Origin: Streptomyces luteolus
GTDB taxonomy: Bacteria > Actinomycetota > Actinomycetes > Streptomycetales > Streptomycetaceae
NCBI RefSeq assembly: GCF_029968015.1
Contig: NZ_JASCIS010000008.1
Span: forward strand, 167,073 to 231,072
Reading direction: 5' to 3'
DNA: 64,000 nucleotides
Translations under genes and position numbers: made by a program
Shown here: positions 15,738-24,479 of the stretch, piece after piece
Numbering within the stretch: position 1 is the first letter of the stretch
Layout of the letters: each line of letters begins with the position of its first letter
Notes under the pieces: generated by a model
The model's input: only the letters and a program-made list of their open reading frames with translations
The model's database searches: none
What the model was told of the DNA's origin: nothing

Positions 15738-17002
15738 GCGGTCCGTCCCTTTCTCAGGGCGGCGCGCCCCGCGTCCCTGACCGCGTAGGCGCCGCCGAGC
15801 ATCGCGCCGCGGGTGCGGTGCAGCGAGCCCCGGAAGCGGCCGAGCGGTCCGGCGGGGCCGCGTGCGGTCAGATCGGTGAACAGCGATTCGTAGCGCTCCG
15901 CTATCCGCGCGGGGTCGAAGCGCTGGGAGTCCACCAGCGCGGCGGCGGACATCCGGCCGCGCAGGTCGTCGTCGTTGATCAGTTCCAGGAGGCCGCCGGC
16001 GATCGCCTTGACGTCGCCGACGGGGACCAGGCGGCCGTCGACACCGTTGTCGATGATCTCGCCCGGGCCGTGCGGGCAGTCCGTGGCCACCACGGGCAGT
16101 CCGCAGCGCATGGCCTCGACGATGGTCATCCCGAAGGACTCCAGGCTGGAGGTGACCGCGGCGACGGAGCCCTTGGCCCACTCCGGGTCGATGGGATGGG
16201 CGGGACCCATGAGGAACACGTGGTTGTAGAGGCCGAGTTCGTCGATCAGGCGGCGCAGCGAGTCCTTCTGCCGACCGCCGCCGTATATCCGCAGGCGCCA
16301 GTCCGGGCGTTGGGCGCGGACCAGGTCGAAGGCTCTGATCAGCAGGTCGTACCGCTTGACCGGGGCGAGCCGGCCGGCCGCGACGACCCACTTCCCGGTG
16401 CCGTCGGCGGGCGCCACCTCGGGGGCGGGTACGGGGTTGGCCATGGCGTCGACGCGCACTCCGGGCAGCCGCATCTTGTCGCGGTAGGCGGCCGCGTCGG
16501 CCTCGGTCGTCGTGGTCAGCGCGTCGAGGCGGGGGTAGACGCCGCGCAACTGGGTGCGCAGGGCCTTGGAGTGGCTGTCGAGGGTGAGGTGTTCCTGGCC
16601 GACGCGGAGCGGGCCGCGGCGGGCCTGGCGGGCGATGTGCACATTCAGCCCGGGCCTGGTTCCCACGAGGACATCGGCTTCGACGGTCGCAAGGTGGTCG
16701 GCGATGCGGCGGTCGGTGAGCGCGTTGTACTGGTGGAAACGGCCCTCCGCGCGCGGGAAGACCTGTGCCGGGCGCTGGTACTCGGGGCTGTCGCCCTCGT
16801 ACCCCGGCGTGCCCTTGCGGATGTCGACCAGGTGGCGCACCCGCACCCGCGGGTCGACCTGGAACACCGGGTCGTCGCGGTGCCGGAACACCGACACGAC
16901 CTCCACGTCGTGCTGTTCGGCCAGGGTGTTGGCCAGGTTGTAGGTCGTCCGGATCGTCCCCCCGATTCCGTACGCGTTGTGTATCAGGAAAGAAATATGC
17001 AT
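15734..17002 (-). CDS. GT4-family (GT-B fold) glycosyltransferase
   Basis: This 422-aa retaining glycosyltransferase has an N-terminal acceptor domain starting MHISFLIHNAYGIGGTIRT, where GIGGT is the glycine-rich loop. The C-terminal donor domain shows VVAAGRLAPVKRYDLLIRAF, then the GT4 signature SSLESFGMTIVEAMRCGLPVVATDCPHGPGEII with its E-x7-E. A basic C-terminal tail (residues 385-422) may attach to the membrane. It likely adds a hexose to a cell-envelope polymer or lipid. It is the first gene of a two-gene coupled operon. A TGTTC-TT-GAACA palindrome lies about 105 nt upstream (17106-17117). Substrate unknown. Confidence 0.88.
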   Translation of the reverse strand: MHISFLIHNAYGIGGTIRTTYNLANTLAEQHDVEVVSVFRHRDDPVFQVDPRVRVRHLVDIRKGTPGYEGDSPEYQRPAQVFPRAEGRFHQYNALTDRRIADHLATVEADVLVGTRPGLNVHIARQARRGPLRVGQEHLTLDSHSKALRTQLRGVYPRLDALTTTTEADAAAYRDKMRLPGVRVDAMANPVPAPEVAPADGTGKWVVAAGRLAPVKRYDLLIRAFDLVRAQRPDWRLRIYGGGRQKDSLRRLIDELGLYNHVFLMGPAHPIDPEWAKGSVAAVTSSLESFGMTIVEAMRCGLPVVATDCPHGPGEIIDNGVDGRLVPVGDVKAIAGGLLELINDDDLRGRMSAAALVDSQRFDPARIAERYESLFTDLTARGPAGPLGRFRGSLHRTRGAMLGGAYAVRDAGRAALRKGRTA

Positions 17003-17105
17003 GCGTCCCCGTATCCCACGCTTCCCCGCGGACAGTCCTGTCTCGTCCGCCTACCGAGGGGTTAGACCCGAACCAGGGGGTGAGGGTTGGGCGGCATCAT
17101 CATCT

Positions 17106-17117
17106 TGTTCTTGAACA
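17106..17117. promoter_or_regulatory. Small perfect palindrome upstream of the GT4 gene
   Basis: TGTTC and GAACA are separated by 2 nt in a comparatively A/T-rich part of the 224-nt gap. It might be an operator. It does not match the SOS box layout, where GAAC precedes GTTC. Confidence 0.25.
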
Positions 17118-17226
17118 GTTGCGCTATTGGTAGGCGAATTCGGGAACCTGCGGGCACTCCGCCGCATCAGGGGCAGTGTGGGCGTACGCGCGGTACGGCC
17201 TTTACGTAGGGGTCGTGCCCGAGTCC

Positions 17227-18531
17227 TCAGGGTTTGTACGCGAGTTGCGGTACGTCGAAGCAGTTGCTGTTCATGTCGCCGCTCTGCGTGACCCAGCCCT
17301 CGCCGTCGCGCCAACGGGCCACGGACAGGCAGGTGGTGCGGGTCTCCGGTGGTTCGTCGCGGTGCTCGAAGACGACGGGGACGAGCAGTCCGTCCGCGTC
17401 GTAGGGCCCGCCCTTCTCCAGGTACGCGTCCACGCACGCGCGCGTGGCGGCGGTTTCGGGCTCCGCGCGTGTGCAGGTTTTCGCGGCGTCCGTGAACCAC
17501 ATGGCCGCCGCCCAGCCTTCGAGCGCCCACTGCGACAGCGGCCGGCCCTTCATCGCGTGCCGGAACTCCCGTACGGCCGGGTGCCCGGTGTCCTGGTGGT
17601 TGCGGCTCGACCCGGTCACCCAGAGGGAGTTGCGGCAGGCCGGCGCGTCCTCGTAGTCCTCGGCGACCGTGTCCGTCCAGTTCTGCGCGTTGGTGACCTT
17701 CGCTGTGACGTGGGCGCCGACGTCGTCCATCGCCGCGCAGAGGCGGGCGTTGCCGTGGCTGTCGAGGGCGTCGAAGACCAGGTCGGCGCCCTGCTCCTTG
17801 AGGTCGGCGGCCACGGCGCGGAAGTTGGGCAGCGCGAAGTCGACCTGCTCGGTGACCACTTCGTACCCCTCGGCCCGCAGCCCCTGCGTGACGAGCCGGG
17901 CGTACGCGGCGGACGCGGACTGGTTGTAGGAGACGACGGCGGCGGTGCGGGCGCCGTGCTCGCGCTTGAAGTAGCGGTAGACCTCGGTGCCGCCGTACAG
18001 CTTCCCGTCCCAGCCCGGCTCGTCGCCGGTGCGCGGCGCGAGGCTCCCGTAGATCGAGTAGAGGTGCGGATACGTCTCGTACGCGGGCCCGACCGGCTGG
18101 CCGCCGATGTCGGGGACGCCGGCGGCGGAGACGCGCGGGGCGGCGGCGTAGTCGAGGACGGCGGTGGCGACGAGCGCGACGACCCGCCGTTCGTCGACCA
18201 GCTCGCGCACGCACTCGTTGTTGCCGACGCCGCTGCCGCCGTCGTCGCAGGTGTGCACCTCGACGCGGCGGCCGTCGACGCCGCCGCGCGCGTTCAGCCG
18301 CTCGAAGTAGGCCAGGGCGCCGTCGCGCGGTCCGGTGAAGGCGCGGCCGCCGACCGGGCTGGTGGCGCTGGTCACGATGCCGACGCGGAGCGGCTCGGCG
18401 CGCGCCGGCGGCTCGCTCGCGGCGTCGTGCCCGGTGAAGTCGCTCTCGGGCAGCCGACTGCCGCAGGCGGCGCCGAACAGCAGCGTCAGCGCCGCGACGA
18501 GGACCTCAACAGCCCGGAACCGGCGAGGCAT
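17227..18531 (-). CDS. Substrate-binding lipoprotein, branched-chain amino acid (LIV) ABC family
   Basis: This 434-aa exported lipoprotein has a lipobox LLFGAAC near residue 23, then a type I periplasmic-binding fold. Visible are RVGIVTSATSPVGGR, the linker-type GRRVEVHTCDDGGSG, VALVATAVLDYAAAPRVSAAGVP and AAVVSYNQSASAAYA. It belongs with LIV/amide-type binding proteins (Peripla_BP_6-like) and would deliver a small polar ligand to the permease-ATPases encoded on the other side of the divergent promoter region at 19049-19177. Six or more cysteines in the mature part suggest disulfides. It overlaps the end of the upstream lipoprotein gene by 26 nt, so both are cotranscribed. The ligand is unknown. 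Confidence 0.87.
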   Translation of the reverse strand: MPRRFRAVEVLVAALTLLFGAACGSRLPESDFTGHDAASEPPARAEPLRVGIVTSATSPVGGRAFTGPRDGALAYFERLNARGGVDGRRVEVHTCDDGGSGVGNNECVRELVDERRVVALVATAVLDYAAAPRVSAAGVPDIGGQPVGPAYETYPHLYSIYGSLAPRTGDEPGWDGKLYGGTEVYRYFKREHGARTAAVVSYNQSASAAYARLVTQGLRAEGYEVVTEQVDFALPNFRAVAADLKEQGADLVFDALDSHGNARLCAAMDDVGAHVTAKVTNAQNWTDTVAEDYEDAPACRNSLWVTGSSRNHQDTGHPAVREFRHAMKGRPLSQWALEGWAAAMWFTDAAKTCTRAEPETAATRACVDAYLEKGGPYDADGLLVPVVFEHRDEPPETRTTCLSVARWRDGEGWVTQSGDMNSNCFDVPQLAYKP

Positions 18532-19048
18532 TGCCGCTGCTCATCTGCACCAGGGCGCACAGCGACTTGACCGACACCTTCCAGGTGCCGTCCTGCTTCA
18601 CCGAGACACCGGCCGCGTCCTGCAGCGCGGGCTGTCCGTCAAGGGAGAGCGTGTACGTCACGTCGGCCTCGGTCTTCGACGTCAGCTCCACATCCGAGAC
18701 GCTCGCCTCCGTCTGCTTGCCGCGCGGGTCGGCGTTGAAGGCCTGTAGGACCGGACGCATCTCGGCGCCGTTCTCCAGGACCTCCTCCTTCTGGTTCAGG
18801 GGAACCTCCGCGTCGAAGAACTTCTCCCAGTTGGCCTTGATCTCGCGCTCCGCCGCCGCGGCGTCCTCCGGGTCGCCCGGGGCCTCCTCGGTGCGCTCGA
18901 CGGAGGGCTCGGACGGCGGCGTGCCCCCGCCGTCGTCCCCGCACCCCGTGACGGCCACGCCGATCGTCAGCATCGCGGCGGCCGCCACGGCCGCGATCCG
19001 AGTCCCACCCCGCCTGCGCCTGCTGCTCCCGAGCACCATCTGGCTCAC
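18506..19048 (-). CDS. MTB12-like lipoprotein
   Basis: This 180-aa lipoprotein has a basic N-terminus, a hydrophobic stretch and a lipobox-like IGVAVTGC near residue 36. A Pro/Glu/Asp-rich linker follows (to about residue 65), then a compact domain. That domain shows I-K-NWEKFFD...VPLNQKEEVLENG, a VTYTLSLDGQPALQDA strand pair and a C-terminal GTWKVSVKSLCALV. This resembles the low-molecular-weight antigen MTB12 family of actinobacteria, an export-associated alpha/beta fold. It is first in a two-gene unit with the substrate-binding protein. The GTG at 19048 or the ATG at 19039 may be the start; neither has a strong ribosome site. Its role in transport is inference from position. Confidence 0.75.
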   Translation of the reverse strand: MSQMVLGSSRRRRGGTRIAAVAAAAMLTIGVAVTGCGDDGGGTPPSEPSVERTEEAPGDPEDAAAAEREIKANWEKFFDAEVPLNQKEEVLENGAEMRPVLQAFNADPRGKQTEASVSDVELTSKTEADVTYTLSLDGQPALQDAAGVSVKQDGTWKVSVKSLCALVQMSSGNASPVPGC

Positions 19049-19177
19049 CGCCGGGTCGATCGTCCGGGCAGAGACCGCCCGGTGCTTTCAGGGTCGGCCG
19101 AGGGGAGGCAGAGTGCAAGCGGTCTCTTGACATGAACAAATGGGTACAGAGCCACTCTCATCCCCCGGGAGCCTCGG

Positions 19178-20101
19178 ATGCGCACCAGCCGACTCCGCAC
19201 CGCCCACCCCCTGCTCTGGGCCGGTGCCGCCGCACTCGCCCTCGGCGCCGTGCTGTGCGTGCTCGGCTGGTACGGGGTGTCCGGGGAGCGCTTCGCCGAG
19301 CGGCAGGTCCCGTATCTCGCGTCCTGCACGCTGCCCGGTGCCGCGCTGATCGTGGCGGGCGCGGTGCTGCTCGTCGGCGGCCGGGGCGCCCTGGCCACGG
19401 CGCGGGTGCAGGAGCTCTACGAGCTGCTCGTCGCGGCCGACCCCGGCGCCCCGGAGACCGCGCCCGCCGCGCCGGGCGCCCGCAGCGACGCGCTCGTCCT
19501 GGTGCCGGGCGGCACCCTGTACCACCGCGCCGACTGCCCGCTGGTCGAGGGCAAGCCCGAGGCCGTACCGGCGGATCCGCGCCCCGGCCTCACCCCGTGC
19601 CCGATCTGCGAGCCGCCGGTGCGTGCGGCGGACAAGGCCGCGTGTGCGGCGGGCCAGCCGGTGCGTGCGGCGGACCAGCCCGGGCGTGGGGCGGACCAGC
19701 CCGCACGTGAGCCGGACCAGCCCGGGCGTGGGGCGGACCAGCTCGCGCGTGAACCGGACCAGCCCGCACGTGAACCGGACCAGCCCGGGCGTGGGGCGGA
19801 CCAGCCCGCACGTGAACCGGACCAGCCCGCACGTGAACCGGACCAGCCCGGGCGTGGGGCGGACCAGCCCGGGCGTGGGGCGGACCAGCCCGCACGTGAA
19901 CCGGACCAGCCCGCACGTGAACCGGACCAGCCCGGGCGTGGGGCGGACCAGCCCGCACGTGAACCGGACCAGCCCGGGCGTGGGGCGGACAAGCCCGCGC
20001 GTGAACCGGACCAGCCCGCCCGTGAACCGGATCAGCCCGCCCGTGAACCGGACCAGCCCGCACGTGAACCGGAACCGGACAAGGCGGACCCGGAGCCCTG
20101 A
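19178..20101 (+). CDS. Membrane protein with Cys/His motif and ~20 heptapeptide repeats
   Basis: The 307-aa protein has two transmembrane helices (about residues 13-32 and 48-68), then a small domain ending in a metal-site-like pattern H-R-A-D-C...L-T-P-C-P-I-C-E-P (residues 115-148). About half of the protein (residues 160-300) is a run of about 20 heptads of two types, QPGRGAD and QPAREPD, encoded by 21-bp tandem units. The ATG has GGGAG at 6 nt. The stop is 1 nt from the start of the LivHMG fusion, so they are one operon. The H-x3-C...C-P-x-C part resembles small actinobacterial metal-binding domains. The repeats are charged and probably disordered. Function unknown. Confidence 0.8.
   Translation: MRTSRLRTAHPLLWAGAAALALGAVLCVLGWYGVSGERFAERQVPYLASCTLPGAALIVAGAVLLVGGRGALATARVQELYELLVAADPGAPETAPAAPGARSDALVLVPGGTLYHRADCPLVEGKPEAVPADPRPGLTPCPICEPPVRAADKAACAAGQPVRAADQPGRGADQPAREPDQPGRGADQLAREPDQPAREPDQPGRGADQPAREPDQPAREPDQPGRGADQPGRGADQPAREPDQPAREPDQPGRGADQPAREPDQPGRGADKPAREPDQPAREPDQPAREPDQPAREPEPDKADPEP
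19656..20075 (+). repeat. 21-bp coding tandem repeats (heptads QPGRGAD / QPAREPD)
   Basis: About 20 units of 21 bp alternate between two versions, one reading CAGCCCGGGCGTGGGGCGGA and one reading CAGCCCGCACGTGAACCGGA in their first 20 bases. Third-codon changes are few, which indicates recent expansion. The unit length is a multiple of 3, so all frames stay open through the array. Confidence 0.92.
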
Positions 20102-20102
20102 C

Positions 20103-22808
20103 ATGGACTCCCTCACGTACGACCTCACGCTCGCCGGACTCGCCGTCGGCAGCGCGGCCGCGCTCACCGGGATCGGCCTGATCGTGACGTACCGGGCCAC
20201 CGGGGTCCTCAACTTCGCGCACGGCGCCGTCGCCATGGTCTGCGCGTATCTGCTGCGCCAGCTCACCGTCGACTGGGGCTGGCCGCTCTGGCTCGCCGCC
20301 CTGGTCACGCTGTGCGTGGCGGCGCCCGGCATCGGGCTCGTCCTGGAACGGGCCGTGTTCCGGCCGCTCGCGGTTATCAGCGCCGATCCCGCGCAGACCC
20401 TGGTGGCGTCCATCGGGGTGTTCGTGCTGCTCGTCGGCGGGGCGGCGCTCGTGTGGGGGCCGGGGGCGCGCGCGGACGCGCCCGAGCTGCTCGACGACAG
20501 CGCGCCCTGGGGACAGCTGGCCGTCGTGCTCCTGCTCGCCGCCGCCGTGGGCGCGGTGAGCCGCTGGACCCGCTTCGGCAGCGAGCTGCGGGCCGTCGTC
20601 GACAACCGCTCCCTGGCCGTGCTCGGCGGCATCGACGCGGACCGGGTCGCCGCCGCCGGCTGGGCCTTCGGCTCGTTCACCGCCGGCCTGACGGGGGTCC
20701 TGCTCGCCCCGCTCGTACGCCTCGACCCGTACGGACTGCCACTGCTCGTCATGGAGGTCGTGGCCGTCGCCGTGGCGGCGGGGATGCGCAGCCTGCCGCT
20801 CGCGGTGCTCGTCGCGCTCGGCATCGGTGTCGCGCAGGCCCAGCTGACCCGGCTGCACCCCGCGGGCCTGGGCGAGCCGCTGCTGCGGGCGTTGGGGGCG
20901 AACCTGTTCGTGGTGGCGCTGCTCGTCGCCGCGCTCGTACTGCCCGCGCCGGGGCGGGTACGCGGGCACGGGGACGGAGCCGGGCAGGGGCGCGCGGCAC
21001 CGGCGCGCACGGCCACCGCGCGGGTGCGCACCCCGCCCGGGGCGTGGCTCGTGGCGGGCGTGCTGTTCCTGCTGCCCCTCGGCTTCGCGGGCTCCGACCT
21101 GCACACGGCCGTCCAGGTCCCGGCCCTCGCCGTCGTCCTGCTCTCGCTGGTCGTGGTCACCGGCAGGGGCGGCCAGATCTCCCTCGGGCAGTCGGCGTAC
21201 GCGGGGCTCGGCGCCCTGTTCACGGCCCTGCTCGCGGCCGGGCGCTTCCCCGGGCTCCCCGCCCTGCCGACGCTCGCGGCGCTCGGTCTCGCGGTGCTCC
21301 TGGTCGCACCGCTCGGCCTGCTCACCGGGTGGCCCGCGATCCGGCGGCACGGGCTTGCGCTCGCGCTCGCCACGTTCGCGGTCGGCGTGGGTGTCAGCCG
21401 CTTCGTCTTCGACCAGCCGTACGCGACCTCGGGGCTCGGCCTCGACCGCCCGGCCGGACTCGGCGGTGACCGGGCCTACTACCTCCTCGAACTCGCCCTG
21501 CTCGGGGCCGCGTTGCTCACCGTCGCCGCACTCCGCCGGGGCCGTACCGGACGGGCGCTCGCCGCGATGCGGGACCACGAGGCGGGGGCGGCGGCCGCCG
21601 GGGTTCCGGTGCCTCGCCTGAAGGTCGGCGCGTTCGCCGTGGGCGCCGCCCTGGCCGCGCTCGGCGGCGGCATGCTCGGCCTGGGCGTGCGCGCCTTCGA
21701 CCCGGCGGCGTTCGACCCGGTGCGCGGGCTGCTCTGGTTCGCGGCCGTCCTTGTGCTCGGCGCGGACTCCCTGCTCGGCGCGCTCCTCGCGGCCGCGCTC
21801 CTGGTGGGCCTCGACGAGGGCACGCGCGGCGGCGTCGCGGCAGCGGTGATCGGCCTCCTCGCGGTCCTCATCGGCCGCTTCCCCGGCGGCCCGTACGAGG
21901 CGCTCCGCGCGGCGTCGACGCGGCTGCGCCCGCGGCGGAGGCAGGTCGCCCTCACCCCGCTGGGCGAGCGGGTGGCATCCCGCCTGCGCCCGCGGAGAGT
22001 CGCCCCGCCCCCACCGGTCGAACCCGCACGCGCCCCCGCACCCCCCACCCCCGTACCGCCCCGCACCCCCACCCCCGACGAACCCCTCTCCGGCCGCCGA
22101 CTGACCGTCAGATACGGCGAGTTCACCGCGCTCGACGGGGCCGACGTCGAGGTCCCGCCAGGGCGTATCACCGCCGTGGTCGGGCCGAACGGGGCGGGCA
22201 AGAGCACGCTGTTCCACTGTCTGGCCGGTACGGTCCGCCGGCACTCCGACATGACGGGCCGGGTGCGCTTCGCCGGCCTCGACCTCACGGACCGGCCCGC
22301 GCACGCCCGCGCCCGGCTCGGCGTGGCCCGTACGTTCCAGCAGCTCGCCGTCTTCCCGTCCCTGACGGTCGCCGAGAACGTCGCGGTCGGCGCGGAGCAG
22401 GGGCGGGTGCGCGACGCCCGGACGGTCGGCCGCGTCCTGGCCCTGCTCGGCCTGGACGGGCCCGTACGCGACCGGCCTGCGGCGCGCCTTCCGACCGGGA
22501 CGCTGCGCCGCGTCGAGCTCGGCCGTGCGCTGGCGGGCGCCCCGCACGTCCTGCTCCTCGACGAGCCCGCCGCGGGCCTCGACACGGCCGAAGTCACCGC
22601 CCTCGCCAAGGTGTTGCGGGCTCTGGCGGCGGAGGGCACGGGCCTGCTCATCGTCGAGCACGACCTCGACCTGGTGGCCCACCTCGCCGACACCGTGCAC
22701 GTCATGACCGCCGGCCGCATCGTCGCCTCCGGCCCACCGGACCAGATCCTGGACGCGCTCACCCCCGCCCGGGCGGACCCCACCCGAGGAGGTCCGGCCG
22801 AGCCATGA
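20103..22808 (+). CDS. Fused LivH-LivM-LivG: two LIV permeases plus ATPase in one chain
   Basis: This 901-aa protein combines three normally separate subunits of a branched-chain amino acid-type ABC importer. Residues 1-290 are LivH-like (GIGLIVTYRATGVLNFAHGA, the hallmark of the first permease, and FRPLA). Residues 315-610 are LivM-like (TGRGGQISLGQSAYAGLGALF, AMRDHEAGAAAAGVP). A Pro/Arg-rich linker (about 615-660) leads to a LivG-like ATPase with a canonical Walker A GPNGAGKST near 695, ARTFQQLAVFPSLTVAENV, and Walker B LLLDEPAAGLD near 820. The ABC signature is degenerate (PTGTLRRVELGRALA instead of a SGGQ/YGQQ type). It starts 1 nt after the repeat protein and overlaps the next ATPase by 4 nt (ATGA). 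Confidence 0.9.
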   Translation: MDSLTYDLTLAGLAVGSAAALTGIGLIVTYRATGVLNFAHGAVAMVCAYLLRQLTVDWGWPLWLAALVTLCVAAPGIGLVLERAVFRPLAVISADPAQTLVASIGVFVLLVGGAALVWGPGARADAPELLDDSAPWGQLAVVLLLAAAVGAVSRWTRFGSELRAVVDNRSLAVLGGIDADRVAAAGWAFGSFTAGLTGVLLAPLVRLDPYGLPLLVMEVVAVAVAAGMRSLPLAVLVALGIGVAQAQLTRLHPAGLGEPLLRALGANLFVVALLVAALVLPAPGRVRGHGDGAGQGRAAPARTATARVRTPPGAWLVAGVLFLLPLGFAGSDLHTAVQVPALAVVLLSLVVVTGRGGQISLGQSAYAGLGALFTALLAAGRFPGLPALPTLAALGLAVLLVAPLGLLTGWPAIRRHGLALALATFAVGVGVSRFVFDQPYATSGLGLDRPAGLGGDRAYYLLELALLGAALLTVAALRRGRTGRALAAMRDHEAGAAAAGVPVPRLKVGAFAVGAALAALGGGMLGLGVRAFDPAAFDPVRGLLWFAAVLVLGADSLLGALLAAALLVGLDEGTRGGVAAAVIGLLAVLIGRFPGGPYEALRAASTRLRPRRRQVALTPLGERVASRLRPRRVAPPPPVEPARAPAPPTPVPPRTPTPDEPLSGRRLTVRYGEFTALDGADVEVPPGRITAVVGPNGAGKSTLFHCLAGTVRRHSDMTGRVRFAGLDLTDRPAHARARLGVARTFQQLAVFPSLTVAENVAVGAEQGRVRDARTVGRVLALLGLDGPVRDRPAARLPTGTLRRVELGRALAGAPHVLLLDEPAAGLDTAEVTALAKVLRALAAEGTGLLIVEHDLDLVAHLADTVHVMTAGRIVASGPPDQILDALTPARADPTRGGPAEP

Positions 22809-23458
22809 GCGCGGAGCTCGAACTGCGCCACGCGCGCGTGCGGTACGGCCCGCTGGAGGCGCTGCACGGCGTCAGCCTCACCGTGGCCGCAGGCGCCGTC
22901 ACGGTCCTCCTCGGCCGCAACGGCGCGGGCCGTACGACGACCCTGCGCGCGCTGGCGGGTACGGTCCCGCTGTCCGAGGGCGCGGTCCTGTGGCGGGGCA
23001 GGGACGTCACCCGGCTCACGGCGCACGCGCGTGCGGCCCGCGGCCTCGCCCTCGTACCCGACCGCGAGGCGGTGTTCGGCTCGATGACGGTCGACGAGAA
23101 CCTCCGACTCGCCGCGCACCAGGCCGACTTCACCCCTGCCCTCGACACGTACCCGGAACTCCGCCCCCTCCTCCCCCGCACCGCGGGCACCCTCTCCGGC
23201 GGTGAGCAACGCATGCTGGCCCTCTCCCGCGCCCTGCTCTCCCCCGCCCGCGTCCTGCTCCTCGACGAGCCGACCCAGGGCATGTCCCCCTCCGTCGCGG
23301 CCCGTACGTACGCCCTCCTGGCCGCTTTGCCGAACACCCTCGTCCTGGCCGAACAGCAGCTGCCCCCCGCCTTGGACGCCGCCCCGCGCCCGGTTCTCGT
23401 ACACGAACTGCGGCGCGGGGCCCTGGTGTTCAGCGGGGAAGTCGCCGAGGTGAGGTAG
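22805..23458 (+). CDS. LivF-like ABC ATPase with Lys-to-Arg Walker A
   Basis: The 217-aa ATPase is the partner of the LivHMG fusion, coupled by ATGA overlap. It has Q-loop-type LVPDREAVFGSMTVDENL, signature LSGGEQRMLALSRALL (about residue 130) and Walker B VLLLDEPTQGMSP. The Walker A is GRNGAGRTT (residues 37-45): R43 replaces the lysine that contacts the ATP phosphates in nearly all ABC ATPases. It is also slightly short for LivF (about 230-240 aa) and the switch histidine region after Walker B reads LVLAEQQLPPALDA, without His. So this subunit may be poorly catalytic, with ATP turnover relying on the LivG half. That is inference from the residues. Confidence 0.88.
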   Translation: MSAELELRHARVRYGPLEALHGVSLTVAAGAVTVLLGRNGAGRTTTLRALAGTVPLSEGAVLWRGRDVTRLTAHARAARGLALVPDREAVFGSMTVDENLRLAAHQADFTPALDTYPELRPLLPRTAGTLSGGEQRMLALSRALLSPARVLLLDEPTQGMSPSVAARTYALLAALPNTLVLAEQQLPPALDAAPRPVLVHELRRGALVFSGEVAEVR

Positions 23459-23477
23459 CCCCCGGCCGTGCGGCGCC

Positions 23478-24479
<1,002 letters not shown>

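Noticed and set aside
17106..17117. SOS (LexA) box upstream of the GT4 gene
   Set aside because: Orientation is TGTTC-N2-GAACA, whereas the actinobacterial SOS box has GAAC first with 4 nt between the halves.
19590..22700. A 1036-codon open frame on the minus strand over the ABC transporter genes
   Set aside because: It is antisense to the fused transporter and exists because high GC and the 21-bp repeat keep several frames open. The translation is low-complexity and has no family match, whereas the plus-strand frame shows all ABC motifs.
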